Part shown: positions 62,449 to 64,000 of the stretch, piece by piece
How positions within the stretch are numbered: position 1 is the stretch's first letter
Layout of the letters: every line of letters starts with the position of its first letter
Assembly: GCA_031002005.1 (NCBI GenBank)
Contig: CM061918.1
Span: forward strand, 60,393,478 to 60,457,477
From: Vandiemenella viatica
Lineage: Eukaryota; Arthropoda; Insecta; Orthoptera; Morabidae
Reading direction: 5' to 3'
Length of the DNA: 64,000 nucleotides
Position numbers and translations under genes: made by a program
Notes under the pieces: model-generated
What the model was told of the DNA's origin: nothing
The model's database searches: none
Seen by the model: only the letters and a program-made list of their open reading frames with translations

Positions 62449-63275
62449 CAGGGCGTTCGCCGGAAAACGCTACCCTCCCAGTCTGTTGCCGTCGGCAACT
62501 TGCTCGGTCAGTCGTGCCAGCAGTTTCCGCCACACGGCACCGTGAATCACCGCACTGTTTAACACCTCCGCTGCCCCAACAGTGCAGTGCAGTGACCCTT
62601 ACATTGTTAAGAACGGTTTCTTTGGATTGTAGATAGTTTGTGACTTCAGTCTCTTATTAATCAGTGTTGTGAATAAACGTTTCTTTGCGGTTTGGCTGGT
62701 TTGGGGCTTCATACTCTTATTAATCTGTACCGTGTTTGAGTGTGAGTAAAATTATGGTACGTTACAGTTTGCAACAAAGAATATTTCTCTACGATACATA
62801 TGTGAAGAAGAAGTCGTTTAAAAAGTGTCGCAGTAAATTTCGTCGCGAATTTCCTGGCGCTTTACTGCCAGCTAAATCAACAATTCTGCGTCTGGTTAAA
62901 AAAGTAAGAGAAACGGGTTCATTTTTTAACAAAAAGAGACTGTCGGTCAACCGTATTCTCACAGAGGAGAAAATTGACGATATTGCTTTTCGACTAGAAC
63001 AGTCACCCAAAAAATCATTCAGTTAGGGCAGCGTGTGTCTCGAAATATGTTCAGAAGATGTGAAATGTGCATTACACAAGAGTGTCAACACTTCCAGCAT
63101 CTTTTATAAGGTAAGCTAATGAATTACGTCACATTTAAATGCTTAGCACATACAAGTTTATGAAATAGTCCGCGGCCGACGGTCGAACAATGCCGGGAGC
63201 TGACCGCTCGCTCGCCGGGAGCAGTTTCTTCCTTGTAGCGCTAACAGTGGGTTGCGTTTCCCGGCGAACGCCCTG
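62449..63275 (+). mobile_element. TA-target TIR transposon carrying a helix-turn-helix-only frame (copy 2)
   Basis: Ends CAGGGCGTTCGCCGG at 62449 and CCGGCGAACGCCCTG at 63275, flanked by TA (62447-62448 and 63276-63277). It is near-identical to 43868-44662 in inverse orientation and has the same internal deletion. Additional sequence near 62560-62600 explains the slightly greater length. Confidence 0.9.
62754..63026 (+). pseudogene. DUF4817-type helix-turn-helix frame, frameshifted
   Basis: ATG at 62754 gives MVRYSLQQRIFLYDTYVKK, SKFRREFPGALLPAKSTI and LRLVKKVRETGSFFNKKR as in copy 1. A 4-base deletion at ~63021 (tcattcag instead of tcattaagtcag) makes an early stop 91 codons in. The sequence after the stop still aligns to copy 1. 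Confidence 0.8.
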
Positions 63276-63349
63276 TATAAACAGGAGTGAATATATACCG
63301 CCCAATTATATGGCCTCTCCTACTAAATCAGACCAGTGATAAACTGCTA

Positions 63350-63535
63350 CTATCGGCTCGTAGAATGAACAGGCGACGGATTTCACCACCTCCTTTCTTC
63401 ATCTCTAATTTCTATACACACTGTCACACGCATCCACACATACGAAACACACTACAACTAACACAGTTCATTTTCCCAAGAAAGTTCCCACGAAGGGGTA
63501 CATTATCCATGATAACGGCCTACGCCCAAAGTAAG
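63350..63535 (+). mobile_element. SINE E-like retroposon, 3' part (copy 3)
   Basis: aggcgacggatttcaccacc, a CA-rich stretch, then cccaagaaagttcccacg, matching ~35690-35850. Confidence 0.5.
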
Positions 63536-64000
63536 TTGTGGCGTCACTAGAATTTAACTCCAACAGTAACCGCTACTAGCGTAAGACGGGATGTTATCGC
63601 AGATGGCATTGCTATTAATCCATTTTAGTGATTTTGGTACACGTATAGCAGCAATTTTGTTTATACCGATATTTATACTAGACATATTGTGTGCGTCTCG
63701 TTAAACTGAATAAAGTGGACGTACAGTTTGTCAACATCGGAAATTCATCCATCGTTGTGAAAGGCATTTAAGCAATCTGCTCATTTACTTTCAACAGTGA
63801 CTGAAAGGGCGGCTAGCTTATAACGTGGCCGTGTATATCTGGAATGTGATCCACGTCAATGGCGACAAAAAACTGGAATCACAGATAGAAACAATATAAT
63901 ATTGGACAGTCGAAGATTAAAAAGGTGTATGAAGTAGTTGAGGCCTTAACCATATCGGAGCAAAACGTCCTGTAAATTTTACATCAAGAATTAAAAATGT
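63536..64000 (+). other. Right edge; possible start of an LTR retroelement
   Basis: A TG start at ~63593 (tgttatcgcagatgg), AATAAA at ~63707, and a CA followed by TGGCGACAAAAAAC at ~63860, which looks like a primer-binding site after an LTR. The element, if real, continues past the window. No gag or pol frame is visible. Confidence 0.25.

Noticed and set aside
1..64000. CRISPR arrays, operons, bacterial promoters
   Set aside because: No regularly spaced short repeats with unique spacers and no bacterial gene organisation; the only bacterial-type sequence is the tape-measure fragment at 24.7-24.96 kb.

Overview
This window reads as intergenic or intronic DNA from a large, repeat-rich arthropod genome. 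An insect is most likely, and a polyneopteran type (orthopteran, phasmid, cockroach or termite) would fit, but the species cannot be fixed from the sequence. Reasons: an insect-type 5S rRNA sequence, many eukaryotic non-LTR retrotransposons and Tc1/mariner, hAT and Penelope-like fragments, about 17 copies of one tRNA-derived SINE family, poly(A) tails with target-site duplications, long introns-like AT-rich stretches, and no operons or bacterial gene spacing. No complete host protein-coding gene could be recognised.

Layout. 0-5 kb: two LINE families, an 8-bp-TSD hAT MITE nested in one of them, and a 5S rRNA gene copy. 5-11 kb: palindromic NRF-1-like sites, one copy of a ~1 kb dispersed repeat, a LINE C-terminus, then a low-repeat stretch with a CpG-rich candidate first exon at 8.4-8.7 kb. 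11-21 kb: SINE-rich, an internally deleted TA-target transposon, a LINE with an in-frame 60-bp tandem duplication, and a hAT element carrying a SINE and a LINE 5'-UTR piece. 21-30 kb: second copy of the dispersed repeat, a hAT-like element, a fragment of a bacteriophage tail tape-measure gene (24.68-24.96 kb), LINE and Tc1 remnants and another hAT element. 30-41 kb: a nearly full-length Tc1-like element, a three-layer nest (SINE > hAT > Penelope hairpin), a divergent tandem array, a Penelope-like element with inverted arms each holding a hammerhead-ribozyme-like core, a second copy of the TA-target transposon and a second Tc1-like transposase. 41-52 kb: LINE 3' ends, a CpG-rich promoter-like block, two TIR transposons, a perfect 166-bp tandem duplication, a jockey-like LINE broken by a hAT MITE, and a third Penelope-type hairpin. 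52-64 kb: SINEs, hAT elements, a dispersed satellite-like motif, a CpG-rich block and a second copy of the DNA-binding-domain-only transposon.

The genes do not work together as a pathway; nearly all coding capacity is transposon-derived and broken. The items most worth a second look are the prophage-type tape-measure fragment (likely transfer from an endosymbiont), the hammerhead-like cores in the inverted arms of the Penelope-like element, the twin transposon copies that keep only a helix-turn-helix reading frame, and three CpG-rich promoter-like blocks in otherwise repeat-dominated DNA.
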